A DNA stretch of 49,373 nucleotides from a virus: IMG/VR virus record IMGVR_UViG_3300045825_000148, positions 1 through 49,373 of that record. The stretch is one strand, 5' to 3'. The position numbers and the translations under genes were made by a program. This document shows positions 32,279 through 38,176 of the stretch, piece after piece (position 1 is the first letter of the stretch; each line of letters starts with the position of its first letter). The notes under the pieces are model-generated. The model was not told the origin of the DNA. It searched no databases and was given only the letters and a program-made list of their open reading frames with translations.

Positions 32279-34803
32279 CAGTAATATGTCCTTTTGCGTT
32301 TCCAGCCAGACTCTTCGTCCTTTTCATCAGTATCGAGACGGATGAACCCGCCAGTACGGAACCGACGCAGTATAAGTGTAGCACAGTCTACCTGATCGTC
32401 GTGATCCCCGTTGGGAAAATCTGAGCACTCCTCAATCAACTCCATAGCCCACCGCTTAGACTTAGGTATCCACACGAGACCGGAGGTAAAAATGTCCGTA
32501 ACTGAATTCACTCGAGCAATCTTATCTTGACCCCGACCGGGTGTGAATTCTGAGACGGGCACGCCCATGTTGCGCAGCTCCTGAAACAGTACCGACCCAG
32601 AACTTTTCTTCTCTATGACGAACGTGTCTACTTCCCAGCGTTTATACTCTTCAAGCATCGCCTTTTTTAATTCTGGGTACTCTAAGCGCTGTTTCCACGC
32701 ATCTAAACATATGATGTTCGCCTTTTCGCGTTCATCGTAGAAAACTCCCCATACTTGCCACGCAGTGTAGTCCGCCCTATTGTTTGTCTCCTGTGCTGCA
32801 TCAACACCCATGATCAAATATTCGCAGTTTGGTGGGTCCTCTTTCTCCCAGTCGTTCCACCATTCCCGTTTTATTAAAGCACCAGCTTCTCCGGTGGGGT
32901 TCTGCATGTACTGGGCGTTCCAGAACTGCGGAGCCATGTTGGCTTTTTTCTGCAGGAGCAGGTTCAAGGGCCAGCGTTCGGGCCAGAGACTCTTTTGATC
33001 CTCGCCTTCGCCGAAGATCGCCGGGAATTCGACAACTTCCCATTGCTCCGCTTCCGGGTCCGAGGCCATCTTCGCCTGCAGCTTGCCGATCAAGTCCAGC
33101 TTGGACCAGCGGGTATGAATAATAATTACGGCACCGTCCGGGGCGAGACGCTGCAACGGACCGGTCTGAAACCAGTTATAAGCTTCTTCGAACACCTGCG
33201 TGTTTCCGGAGCGTACTATATCTTCGCTGAACGGGTCATCGATGACCACGAGGTTTGCGCCGCGTCCAGCTAAAGCACCGCCGATACCACAATTATGCGT
33301 GAGGATACCTGACGCTATGAAGGCGTTTGTTCTCGATACGTGAAAGTTTATAAAGGGCCGCGGTTCGTGGGTCGATATATCCAACTGGGTTATTCTACGA
33401 ACTCCCAGCAATAACCCAAATAAGTCCTCCGCTGTTTCTCTAGCACGCGCCAAATGGCTTTCAGCGCTGCGCCGGGGTTTCCCGGGTTGACGCTCCGAGC
33501 AGCATCGACCATACAACCATGCTGCTGTACGTCTAAGCCATCCGTGGTTGACTGTTGTATCGGGCGATTCCAGTTCTTCCTCCGGCCTTTGTCCGTGCGT
33601 ATGGCATCCTCGTGACCTAGCCCCATCTGTTTTATACGATACCGTAGGGTCCCAAGCTCTACCCCCGCCAAACGTGCAGCAATAGCTAACGGAACTATCT
33701 CCCCCTTGATGTGCAACAGCACAGTACTGCGCTTGTTGTTCGCCTGCTCTATCGGCGTAGCCCAGCGGCAATTCTCCGGACTGTAAGGACCCATATTGTC
33801 CACGCGATCTACCGTATGCTGCGGTGTCGGCTGCGGCCCCATATCCGAGGCAAAGTTTGCATATGTCAGCCACCTTTCGCACACCGTTATCCCACGACCC
33901 CCGTAGTCGGGCCATTTTTCGTTCCGTGGATTGCAGCATCTTGATTTTATGTTGTACCAGCGCCGATATAGCGAGGTGTTCCATAATGTAGTCATACAAG
34001 CTCCTTAAGAAGGCCTGCATTATATCATAAATACTCTCCACATGCAATAGATCGTTAATACTCGCCTCATCTGCTGCGATCCACCCGCGGCTGAAAACCC
34101 ATATAGGGTGTTTGCTGGAGCAGCGGAGCTGATTCAGTGTTACGGTGCTTTTGTGGGTGCTATGAAACACATTTAGCACCACCCCGGTAGAGAGCCTATC
34201 TCCGACGCATATATCGCAAGCGGCTGTAACGCCATCTATAAGGGTGTCCGGGGTAATACAGGCAAAGAATTCACCCCCGTCGTTTGTTGCCCACTGGCCT
34301 GCGGCCTTCGAGTCCATCTTAAGTTCTACTTTCGGGAATACGGTTCTGTATTCAGCCGTGTTAACCAAATCGCGAATCTTCCGCCCGAAGCCGACAGCAA
34401 GGTCTGCTGTGTGCGAGGCCATGATCAGCCGCCGGTTCGGAAATTGGCCGAGATACCAAGCGGGGAATAGATATGAAGATAGCAAGGATTTACCCATACG
34501 CGGGGCAATCGATATCATGATGCGTTTTTTCTCCCCGCGGGCGACGGCACCCATCAGCGCAGCAATCTTTTTGTGATGCGGTCCAACCATAAAGACCTTG
34601 GGTTCAGTTTCGATCTGAAGCACCGGTGCCATACGCTGCGCGAAGGCGAGTAGGGAAATGCGGCTATTAGCCGCCGACTTCCGGTCGGCAATCTCCGTCA
34701 AAAGTTCGAGCGTCTTCGCCTGCTCGCCTGCGGGCAGCTTATGCAGATTTGCCAAAATCCCCCGGATTTGGTCGGCAGAAAAGTCGAGAGTGGCGCTAAG
34801 CAC
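32278..34803 (-). CDS. terL: Terminase large subunit, intein-containing precursor (841 aa)
   Basis: The ATPase half has Walker A (SIAPRMGKS, ending about residue 106) and Walker B (LVVIDDP, D522-D523); the nuclease half has MGVDAAQ (D668), FVIEKKSSG (E731) and GDHDDQVD (D802-D806). Between residues 182 and 504 lies a 323-aa intein whose removal gives a 518-aa terminase, the usual size. The intein sits right before the CGIGGALAGRGANL segment that leads into Walker B, a conserved active-site region. The start overlaps the TerS gene end. It packages DNA with the portal. The DNA of the intein also contains a nested HNH gene, described separately. Confidence 0.9.
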   Translation of the reverse strand: MLSATLDFSADQIRGILANLHKLPAGEQAKTLELLTEIADRKSAANSRISLLAFAQRMAPVLQIETEPKVFMVGPHHKKIAALMGAVARGEKKRIMISIAPRMGKSLLSSYLFPAWYLGQFPNRRLIMASHTADLAVGFGRKIRDLVNTAEYRTVFPKVELKMDSKAAGQWATNDGGEFFACITPDTLIDGVTAACDICVGDRLSTGVVLNVFHSTHKSTVTLNQLRCSSKHPIWVFSRGWIAADEASINDLLHVESIYDIMQAFLRSLYDYIMEHLAISALVQHKIKMLQSTERKMARLRGSWDNGVRKVADICKLCLGYGAAADTAAYGRSRGQYGSLQSGELPLGYADRAGEQQAQYCAVAHQGGDSSVSYCCTFGGGRAWDPTVSYKTDGARSRGCHTHGQRPEEELESPDTTVNHGWLRRTAAWLYGRCCSERQPGKPRRSAESHLARARETAEDLFGLLLGVRRITQLDISTHEPRPFINFHVSRTNAFIASGILTHNCGIGGALAGRGANLVVIDDPFSEDIVRSGNTQVFEEAYNWFQTGPLQRLAPDGAVIIIHTRWSKLDLIGKLQAKMASDPEAEQWEVVEFPAIFGEGEDQKSLWPERWPLNLLLQKKANMAPQFWNAQYMQNPTGEAGALIKREWWNDWEKEDPPNCEYLIMGVDAAQETNNRADYTAWQVWGVFYDEREKANIICLDAWKQRLEYPELKKAMLEEYKRWEVDTFVIEKKSSGSVLFQELRNMGVPVSEFTPGRGQDKIARVNSVTDIFTSGLVWIPKSKRWAMELIEECSDFPNGDHDDQVDCATLILRRFRTGGFIRLDTDEKDEESGWKRKRTYY
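33292..34260 (-). other. Intein within TerL
   Basis: The intein starts at Cys182 (block A: CITPDTLIDG), has block B with a CSSKHPIW element (the His of the TxxH motif) and ends with block F/G (FINFHVSRTNAFIASG, then ILTHN) followed by Cys505 as the first extein residue. N504 and H503 are the splice-junction residues. The sequences at the ends are conventional, so splicing should be autocatalytic. Residues about 182-268 and about 472-504 make up the splicing domain of roughly 120 residues; the 200 residues between have no endonuclease motif in this frame, because the endonuclease is written in another frame. Confidence 0.9.
33390..33995 (-). CDS. HNH homing endonuclease nested out of frame in the intein (201 aa)
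   Basis: A complete frame shifted by one base relative to TerL. Residues 1-90 match the HNH/AP2-type homing endonucleases: YRRWYNIKSRCCNPRNEKW, YGGRGITVCERWL, ANFASDMGPQP, TVDRVDNMGPYSPENCRWAT, EQANNKRS (H60, D63, N75 and N86/N87 as metal-centre candidates). The rest (about 90-201) is a basic DNA-binding region ending LGYCWEFVE. AAGGAG lies 5 bases before ATG (34001-34006), so it is translated on its own from within the terL message. It presumably cuts intein-free terL alleles, giving homing of the intein plus this gene as a unit. Confidence 0.9.
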   Translation of the reverse strand: MTTLWNTSLYRRWYNIKSRCCNPRNEKWPDYGGRGITVCERWLTYANFASDMGPQPTPQHTVDRVDNMGPYSPENCRWATPIEQANNKRSTVLLHIKGEIVPLAIAARLAGVELGTLRYRIKQMGLGHEDAIRTDKGRRKNWNRPIQQSTTDGLDVQQHGCMVDAARSVNPGNPGAALKAIWRVLEKQRRTYLGYCWEFVE

Positions 34804-35356
34804 CGTGCAGTATCCTGTCGTACTCCTCCGGGAGGAGTACTTTCAATTTATCATGCAGTTGTGCCTCGAGGTCGGCAATGGGCGCGGTCTTGATCGTGAC
34901 CTCCGATCTTTCGGTAAACAGACCGACTTCGGTTATTTTACCAAGCATGTCCAAGGCTTTTAGCCGTGTGCCTGCAGGCTTCTCCGGTGCGGCCTCTTCG
35001 AGGAGGCGGTTCTTAACGAAGGTCCTTATCTGCTGTGCGTCTTTGATGATGTCATGGTCGTACTCTGACAGGAGTGCGCCTAATTTTATTACCATACCCG
35101 GCTGATTCAAAACCGTCAGGTCCATCTTCTTTTGCGCGGCATGCTGCAGAAACAGGTCGGTCGCAGCCTGCTCTTCGACCTCATCAAGGGCTGCTTCTAG
35201 CCCATAGGGTGCCATCAGAGCAACGGTTGCCAGCTTGGCGCGTAGCGCCTCGTGCTCATTTGGTTTTGCGACTAAGCTGTCGCGAACCGCAAGGTGTTCT
35301 ACCTTTGGCTCATAGGTTTCCTGATTGTCTTCGGCGGTAATTAAGTGATCTAGCAT
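34796..35356 (-). CDS. Terminase small subunit-like protein (186 aa)
   Basis: The start at 35356 (MLDHLITAEDNQETYEPKVE) is preferred; a longer frame from 35446 would add 30 residues encoded by a very A/T-rich stretch that looks like a leader or promoter. The protein is helical and charged (EHEALRAKLATVALMAPYGL, EAALDEVEEQAATDLFLQHA, EYDHDIIKDAQQIRTFVKNR) with the TerS-like layout of N-terminal DNA-binding and central oligomerisation helices. Its stop overlaps the TerL start by 8 bases. It recognises the packaging site and feeds DNA to TerL. TerS assignment rests mainly on position. Neither start has a good Shine-Dalgarno. Confidence 0.6.
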   Translation of the reverse strand: MLDHLITAEDNQETYEPKVEHLAVRDSLVAKPNEHEALRAKLATVALMAPYGLEAALDEVEEQAATDLFLQHAAQKKMDLTVLNQPGMVIKLGALLSEYDHDIIKDAQQIRTFVKNRLLEEAAPEKPAGTRLKALDMLGKITEVGLFTERSEVTIKTAPIADLEAQLHDKLKVLLPEEYDRILHGA

Positions 35357-35398
35357 GGGTACGTGGCAGTCTGGACTGAGGGCCTTTGTATAACACAA

Positions 35399-35423
35399 AT
35401 TTTTAAAAAATAAAAATTTTTTT
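35399..35423. promoter_or_regulatory. A/T-rich tract in front of the late operon
   Basis: A nearly pure A/T run (AATTTTTAAAAAATAAAAA followed by TTTTTTT) lies between the late-operon start and the divergent early promoter. On the minus strand a TTATAC hexamer follows it (plus 35390-35395), so it could be an UP-like element of a late promoter. The match at -35 is weak, hence low confidence. Confidence 0.3.
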
Positions 35424-35540
35424 GAACTGCCCCAAAGCCAAGGCAAATGTAAAGTAGGGCATTGATTGTGATTTACTCAGGGTAAAGGGATCGGCCCACA
35501 AAACCAAAAAAGGGGTGAATACGGGGGAGGTGGGGTTCGC

Positions 35541-35566
35541 CGGACAAAGGGCTAAGTCGTTGTCCG
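35541..35566. promoter_or_regulatory. Operator-like inverted repeat before the early promoter
   Basis: CGGACAA (35541-35547) and its reverse complement TTGTCCG (35560-35566) enclose 12 bases and directly abut the -35 box; a third CGGACAA lies at 35582-35588 inside the promoter spacer. The geometry is that of a repressor operator controlling the early promoter. Confidence 0.45.
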
Positions 35567-35568
35567 GC

Positions 35569-35597
35569 TTGACAAAAGGTACGGACAAGTACATAAT
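35569..35597 (+). promoter_or_regulatory. Early sigma70 promoter
   Basis: TTGACA (35569-35574), a 17-base spacer and CATAAT (35592-35597) make a near-consensus promoter on the plus strand, 50 bases before the first early gene. Spacing and hexamers are close to ideal, so strong transcription by host RNA polymerase right after entry is expected. Confidence 0.85.
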
Positions 35598-35651
35598 GCA
35601 ACCACTGAAGGCAATCATGCTTTCAGATAATCACTTGAAAGGTTTTATATT

Positions 35652-36278
35652 ATGACTACCACCAAAAACGAAGTAATCGTAACCAGCACGAAGGCGCAAG
35701 TCGCTGCATTGTTTCAACCTGTTGTTGATGCACATACTACATTGAGCAAGGCGTATGAATTGGCCTTGCGAGCCGTGATGGATAGAATCCCTAGTGGCCT
35801 TGGTCAACACGCTGCGGCTCGTAAAGAATACTGCAAGGTTATGCAATGGGCGGCAGAAATTGTGTTCCCAGTAACATCGGCAAAGGACGTCCAAAATGTA
35901 CTGGACACCATGAGGCGTAATATGGCGCGTATGGGTTATAAACCTCCCCAAGAGGTTAGAAGCGATGACGATAAGGCGAAAGCCGAACGTGCAAAAGAAG
36001 CAAGCCGGAAGGCGTTAAACAGAGCCAAAGCGGAAGTGAAAAAAGCTAGTCCGAAAATGGATGACGACTTGATCACTGAAAAGGCAAAGGAATTGCTGGC
36101 CGAAAAGAAGGCCGCGCTTAGCGATGCAGGCAAGCAAGCCAAGGCAAGGGAAGCAGGTATGATTGTTCTTGAGAAGTTAATGAAGCAAAGCAAAGACCAA
36201 GTGTTCGGCGATGGGGATGCAAAGCAATTAACAGAAGCATTCGCCGCCTGCTATATCCGCCTTCGTGATTTTAACTAA
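35652..36278 (+). CDS. First early protein, Lys/Ala-rich coiled coil (208 aa)
   Basis: No family recognised. The N-terminal half (about 1-95) contains helices (DAHTTLSKAYELALRAVMDR, GQHAAARKEYCKVMQWAAEI) and the second half is highly charged, with a long Lys/Ala/Glu coiled coil (about 105-175). It is the first gene of the early operon under a near-consensus promoter, which suggests takeover or regulation functions. A GAAAGG lies upstream of the ATG at a slightly long spacing. No metal-binding or enzyme motif was seen. Confidence 0.6.
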   Translation: MTTTKNEVIVTSTKAQVAALFQPVVDAHTTLSKAYELALRAVMDRIPSGLGQHAAARKEYCKVMQWAAEIVFPVTSAKDVQNVLDTMRRNMARMGYKPPQEVRSDDDKAKAERAKEASRKALNRAKAEVKKASPKMDDDLITEKAKELLAEKKAALSDAGKQAKAREAGMIVLEKLMKQSKDQVFGDGDAKQLTEAFAACYIRLRDFN

Positions 36279-36284
36279 ACAGGA

Positions 36285-36306
36285 TAGCCGCCCGAAAGGG
36301 CGGCTA
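36285..36306 (+). other. Intergenic hairpin with GAAA loop, no U-tract
   Basis: A perfect 9-bp stem TAGCCGCCC/GGGCGGCTA with a GAAA tetraloop lies 7 bases behind the first early gene. It is followed by five A, not T, so it is not a standard terminator on the plus strand. It may be an RNA-processing or stabilising element between the two genes. Confidence 0.6.
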
Positions 36307-36315
36307 AAAAACATC

Positions 36316-36525
36316 ATGTTAAATGATAGAGAATTCGACACGCTTATGTTCTGCATTGAAGACCAGCTAGACGGTATTGCAAACGATATGCCTGATAATG
36401 ATACGCATGAAAAGCAACTACGCGATTTGCACATGGAACTGTATAACATCAAATGCAAACTGAATTTTATGCGGCACTACGAACTTGCCGCTGTTGAGTT
36501 AAACCAACCAAAGGAATTATCATGA
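36316..36525 (+). CDS. Small acidic early protein (69 aa)
   Basis: The start at 36316 (MLNDREFDTLMFCIEDQLDG) is preferred over an in-frame start inside the previous gene, because it lies just after the intergenic hairpin. The product is acidic and helical (DMPDNDTHEKQLRDLHMELY). The stop overlaps the next gene as ATGA. Such small acidic early phage proteins often act on host enzymes, but nothing specific is visible. Confidence 0.5.
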   Translation: MLNDREFDTLMFCIEDQLDGIANDMPDNDTHEKQLRDLHMELYNIKCKLNFMRHYELAAVELNQPKELS

Positions 36526-36704
36526 GCTTATACGACTTAGCCGCACAGGAACTTTCAGGGAACGAAGAGCAGTTATGTTTTTCGTTTTATACACCGGATT
36601 ACGCCGATCTGGATTTTACCAAAATCATGAAGTTTGAAAACGATAGGCACCGGCACGGCGCAACACTGGCAGAGATTTACGCCGCAGAAGAAACGCTTCA
36701 ATAA
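36522..36704 (+). CDS. Small early protein (60 aa)
   Basis: Begins MSLYDLAAQELSGNEEQLCF with a repeated Tyr/Asp-rich style (SFYTPDYADLDFTKIMKF) and an acidic end. AAAGGAA lies upstream of ATG, and the gene overlaps its predecessor as ATGA. It is the last gene of the first early transcript: a strong terminator follows 17 bases later. Function unknown. Confidence 0.55.
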   Translation: MSLYDLAAQELSGNEEQLCFSFYTPDYADLDFTKIMKFENDRHRHGATLAEIYAAEETLQ

Positions 36705-36720
36705 ACAAAGTAATACATCA

Positions 36721-36747
36721 AGCCCCGTCGAAAGACGGGGCTTTTTT
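36721..36747 (+). terminator. Rho-independent terminator of the first early operon
   Basis: A 9-bp stem AGCCCCGTC/GACGGGGCT with a GAAA tetraloop followed by six T, right behind the 60-aa gene. This ends the transcript from the 35569 promoter. Confidence 0.9.
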
Positions 36748-36861
36748 ACGTCCTGATTTTGCCGCTGGCAAAAAGAACCCGTGTTACTAGCCGCATGAGC
36801 CCTTGCGCGCACCGCGCGTGTTGTTGCCTTGCCGCGTAGCGGGCTTTCAGGACAAGATGCC

Positions 36862-36885
36862 GGACACCGACTCTAATCGGTGTCC
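36862..36885 (+). repeat. 24-nt palindromic element, copy 1
   Basis: GGACACCG + ACTCTAAT + CGGTGTCC. It is followed by CGCCTCGCATAGG, which also follows copy 2. Confidence 0.85.
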
Positions 36886-36975
36886 GCCTCGCATAGGCGC
36901 GCGCCCATCGCGCCCGTAACGGGTTCGCGAGAGCCAAGTGAGCCTCGGTTGTATTAAGATAGTATTGGGAACTAA

Positions 36976-36991
36976 TGTTCCACGTGGAACA
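36976..36991. promoter_or_regulatory. parS: parS-type ParB-binding palindrome
   Basis: TGTTCCACGTGGAACA is a perfect 16-bp palindrome with the CACGTG core and TGTT/AACA ends of chromosomal parS sites; this form, with C and G next to the core, is the one I recall from Pseudomonas chromosomes (the general consensus is TGTTTCACGTGAAACA). No ParA or ParB gene is seen in the window, so it would be bound by a host or an off-window ParB. Confidence 0.65.
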
Positions 36992-37012
36992 ACTCGGTTG
37001 CCTATTTTTTAA

Positions 37013-37093
37013 GCAGATGTAAAGTTTGATAGAGCGGAAAATAGACAGGCGATTAAAAAGGCAGCTTCTGCCATTACGTTAGTTTACATCTGC
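37013..37093. repeat. Inverted repeat around the parS flank
   Basis: GCAGATGTAAA (37013-37023) and TTTACATCTGC (37083-37093) are exact reverse complements with 59 bases between. Their outer neighbours are partly complementary as well. The arms may form a large cruciform or mRNA stem next to the parS-type site. Confidence 0.55.
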
Positions 37094-37125
37094 CATAGGG
37101 GGACTTGACAAAAAACGAGACAACC

Positions 37126-37149
37126 GGACACCGACTTGAATCGGTGTCC
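37126..37149 (+). repeat. 24-nt palindromic element, copy 2
   Basis: GGACACCG + ACTTGAAT + CGGTGTCC, followed by CGCCTCGCATAGG as in copy 1. Together with copy 1 it encloses the parS-type site and the inverted repeat. Confidence 0.85.
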
Positions 37150-37159
37150 GCCTCGCATA

Positions 37160-37191
37160 GGGCTTCGCCCGACTCGACTAGGGCGAAGCCC
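37160..37191. other. GC-rich hairpin at the end of the minus-strand gene
   Basis: GGGCTTCGCCC (37160-37170) and GGGCGAAGCCC (37181-37191) are exact 11-base reverse complements with a 10-base loop. The hairpin lies just beyond the stop of the minus-strand gene at 37203. No T run follows on either strand, so it may be a processing or blocking hairpin rather than a simple terminator. Confidence 0.6.
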
Positions 37192-37202
37192 GCGATTGGT
37201 TG

Positions 37203-37730
37203 CTACTCAGCCTCCATAGAAACCAGAGAAGCCATGAGATGCACAGGAATAATCTTTTCAATACCGTAAACCATATCACGCAAAGGCGGAATCGAGGTCA
37301 CAGGAATACCGTGTTCAATCATCTTTATTTGCTTCTCAAGGGCTTTATCATAAGCCGCGAGTAACACCTTACGATCCTCAATATTCCTAGCCATCTTAAA
37401 TGAGCCACTATAGCGTCGTCTCGCCGTAGCCAGAGCCTTCCGAACGCTCTGCGTTTCCTCTTGCCATATATGTCTCAACGTCGCGATAGTGCGCTTAGCC
37501 ACATCCTTACTTTCCTTAACCTTCCTAGCCGCAATAGCTCCATCAATAGCACTCAGGCGAGCCTCGACACGCTCGGCACGAACCTTCTCAGCCGCACGAG
37601 CCTTAACTTTGTACTGCCGTTGGTATTCCTTACGCCTACAAGCATTGCAATCGTTCTTGTACTTATCGTTCACAATAAAGTACTTGCCATTCAACAGCTT
37701 ATGGCAGGTGTCGCAGATTCTATCGGTCAT
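37203..37730 (-). CDS. Small protein with C4 zinc-finger start (175 aa)
   Basis: The start at 37730 (MTDRICDTCHKLLNGKY) has GGAG with 6 bases spacing; the ATG at 37736 would overlap that Shine-Dalgarno. Residues 6-30 hold CDTC and CNAC, a zinc ribbon of the type found at the N-terminus of HNH-type or regulatory proteins. The rest is a long basic helix region (YQRQYKVKARAAEKVRAERV ... TLRHIWQEETQSVRKAL) likely to bind nucleic acid. It is the only minus-strand gene in the early region and has its own promoter, so it may be a regulator of the divergent units. No HNH residues were found. Confidence 0.55.
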   Translation of the reverse strand: MTDRICDTCHKLLNGKYFIVNDKYKNDCNACRRKEYQRQYKVKARAAEKVRAERVEARLSAIDGAIAARKVKESKDVAKRTIATLRHIWQEETQSVRKALATARRRYSGSFKMARNIEDRKVLLAAYDKALEKQIKMIEHGIPVTSIPPLRDMVYGIEKIIPVHLMASLVSMEAE

Positions 37731-37783
37731 ATTCATCTCCCTAACTCAGAATCGAACGGGTTCTCGTCGCGTTCGTGGTGCGT

Positions 37784-37812
37784 ATTATAAAGCACAAAAA
37801 CAAATCTGTATA
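37784..37812 (-). promoter_or_regulatory. Promoter for the minus-strand gene
   Basis: On the minus strand TATACA (37812-37807), 17 bases, and a perfect TATAAT (37789-37784), about 50 bases before the ATG of the 175-aa gene. Confidence 0.65.
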
Positions 37813-37886
37813 CCCCCAAAAACACACATAGGGCATCACATATGCCTCGCAAGCCGCGCCAATGCTGGCATTAGGCATAAACCCCC

Positions 37887-37944
37887 TTTTACTTGTTATT
37901 TCTTATATCTTATCTATCTAAATAAAATAAATAATTATATATAT
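37887..37944. other. A/T-rich tract between divergent units
   Basis: A stretch of almost only A and T (including CTAAATAAAATAAATAATT) lies in the middle of the 446-base region without a gene. It stands out in a sequence of otherwise balanced composition and could be a DNA-unwinding element or bent regulatory DNA. No gene was seen; an overlapping plus-strand frame continues from antisense of the zinc-finger gene and has no support. Confidence 0.4.
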
Positions 37945-38042
37945 CCCTTGGGGGGAATTATTTACGAAATCTGGAGTGACGCTTATTTGAAAATCGATAT
38001 TTCGGCATCAGCTCTTGCCTGCAAGCCCCTATTCATGCAGAG

Positions 38043-38058
38043 CACTCCTCTGGGAGTG
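38043..38058. other. Small hairpin
   Basis: CACTCC-TCTG-GGAGTG, a 6-bp stem with a 4-base loop between the A/T-rich tract and the promoter at 38101. Significance unknown. Confidence 0.35.
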
Positions 38059-38100
38059 TAAAGTGCGTGCTTAAAACAGGCTGTTGAAATCGGAAAATCC

Positions 38101-38129
38101 TTGCACAAGCTGTATCTAATATGTATCAT
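38101..38129 (+). promoter_or_regulatory. Promoter for the AT-hook protein gene, with TGTATC repeats
   Basis: TTGCAC (38101-38106), 17 bases, TATCAT (38124-38129), about 48 bases before the ATG at 38177. Three copies of TGTATC (38111, 38122, 38136) lie in the spacer, at the -10 box and near the start site, which might be operator sites for the product of the gene itself. Confidence 0.6.
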
Positions 38130-38176
38130 ACGCTCTGTATCACCCACCTTTCAATACCACTACAGGAGCATATAAC

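Larger units (their letters stand above)
36748..37202. other. 455-base non-coding region with palindromes
   Basis: No convincing gene on either strand. It holds two copies of the 24-nt GGACACCG...CGGTGTCC palindrome, a parS-type 16-bp palindrome, an 11-bp inverted repeat with 59 bases between the arms, and a strong GC hairpin next to the end of the minus-strand gene at 37203. A stretch at about 36781-36935 is GC-rich with many short self-complementary runs. The density of palindromes suggests a partition, replication or regulatory locus. Confidence 0.6.

Noticed and set aside
33292-34260. Group I intron instead of an intein in terL
   Set aside because: The frame is continuous through the insert and the ends carry protein-splicing residues (Cys start, His-Asn end, Cys +1), so an intein fits and no intron core is needed.
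35356-35446. 30-residue N-terminal extension of the terminase small subunit
   Set aside because: Encoded by an almost pure A/T tract with no Shine-Dalgarno; the internal start at 35356 gives a more ordinary protein.
36285-36306. Hairpin after the first early gene as terminator
   Set aside because: It is followed by A residues, not T, on the plus strand; the real terminator is at 36721.
36748-37200. Search for tRNA or other structured RNA genes in the gene-free region
   Set aside because: GGTTCG-like bits were seen (around 36920) but no cloverleaf with matching acceptor stem and T-arm could be built.
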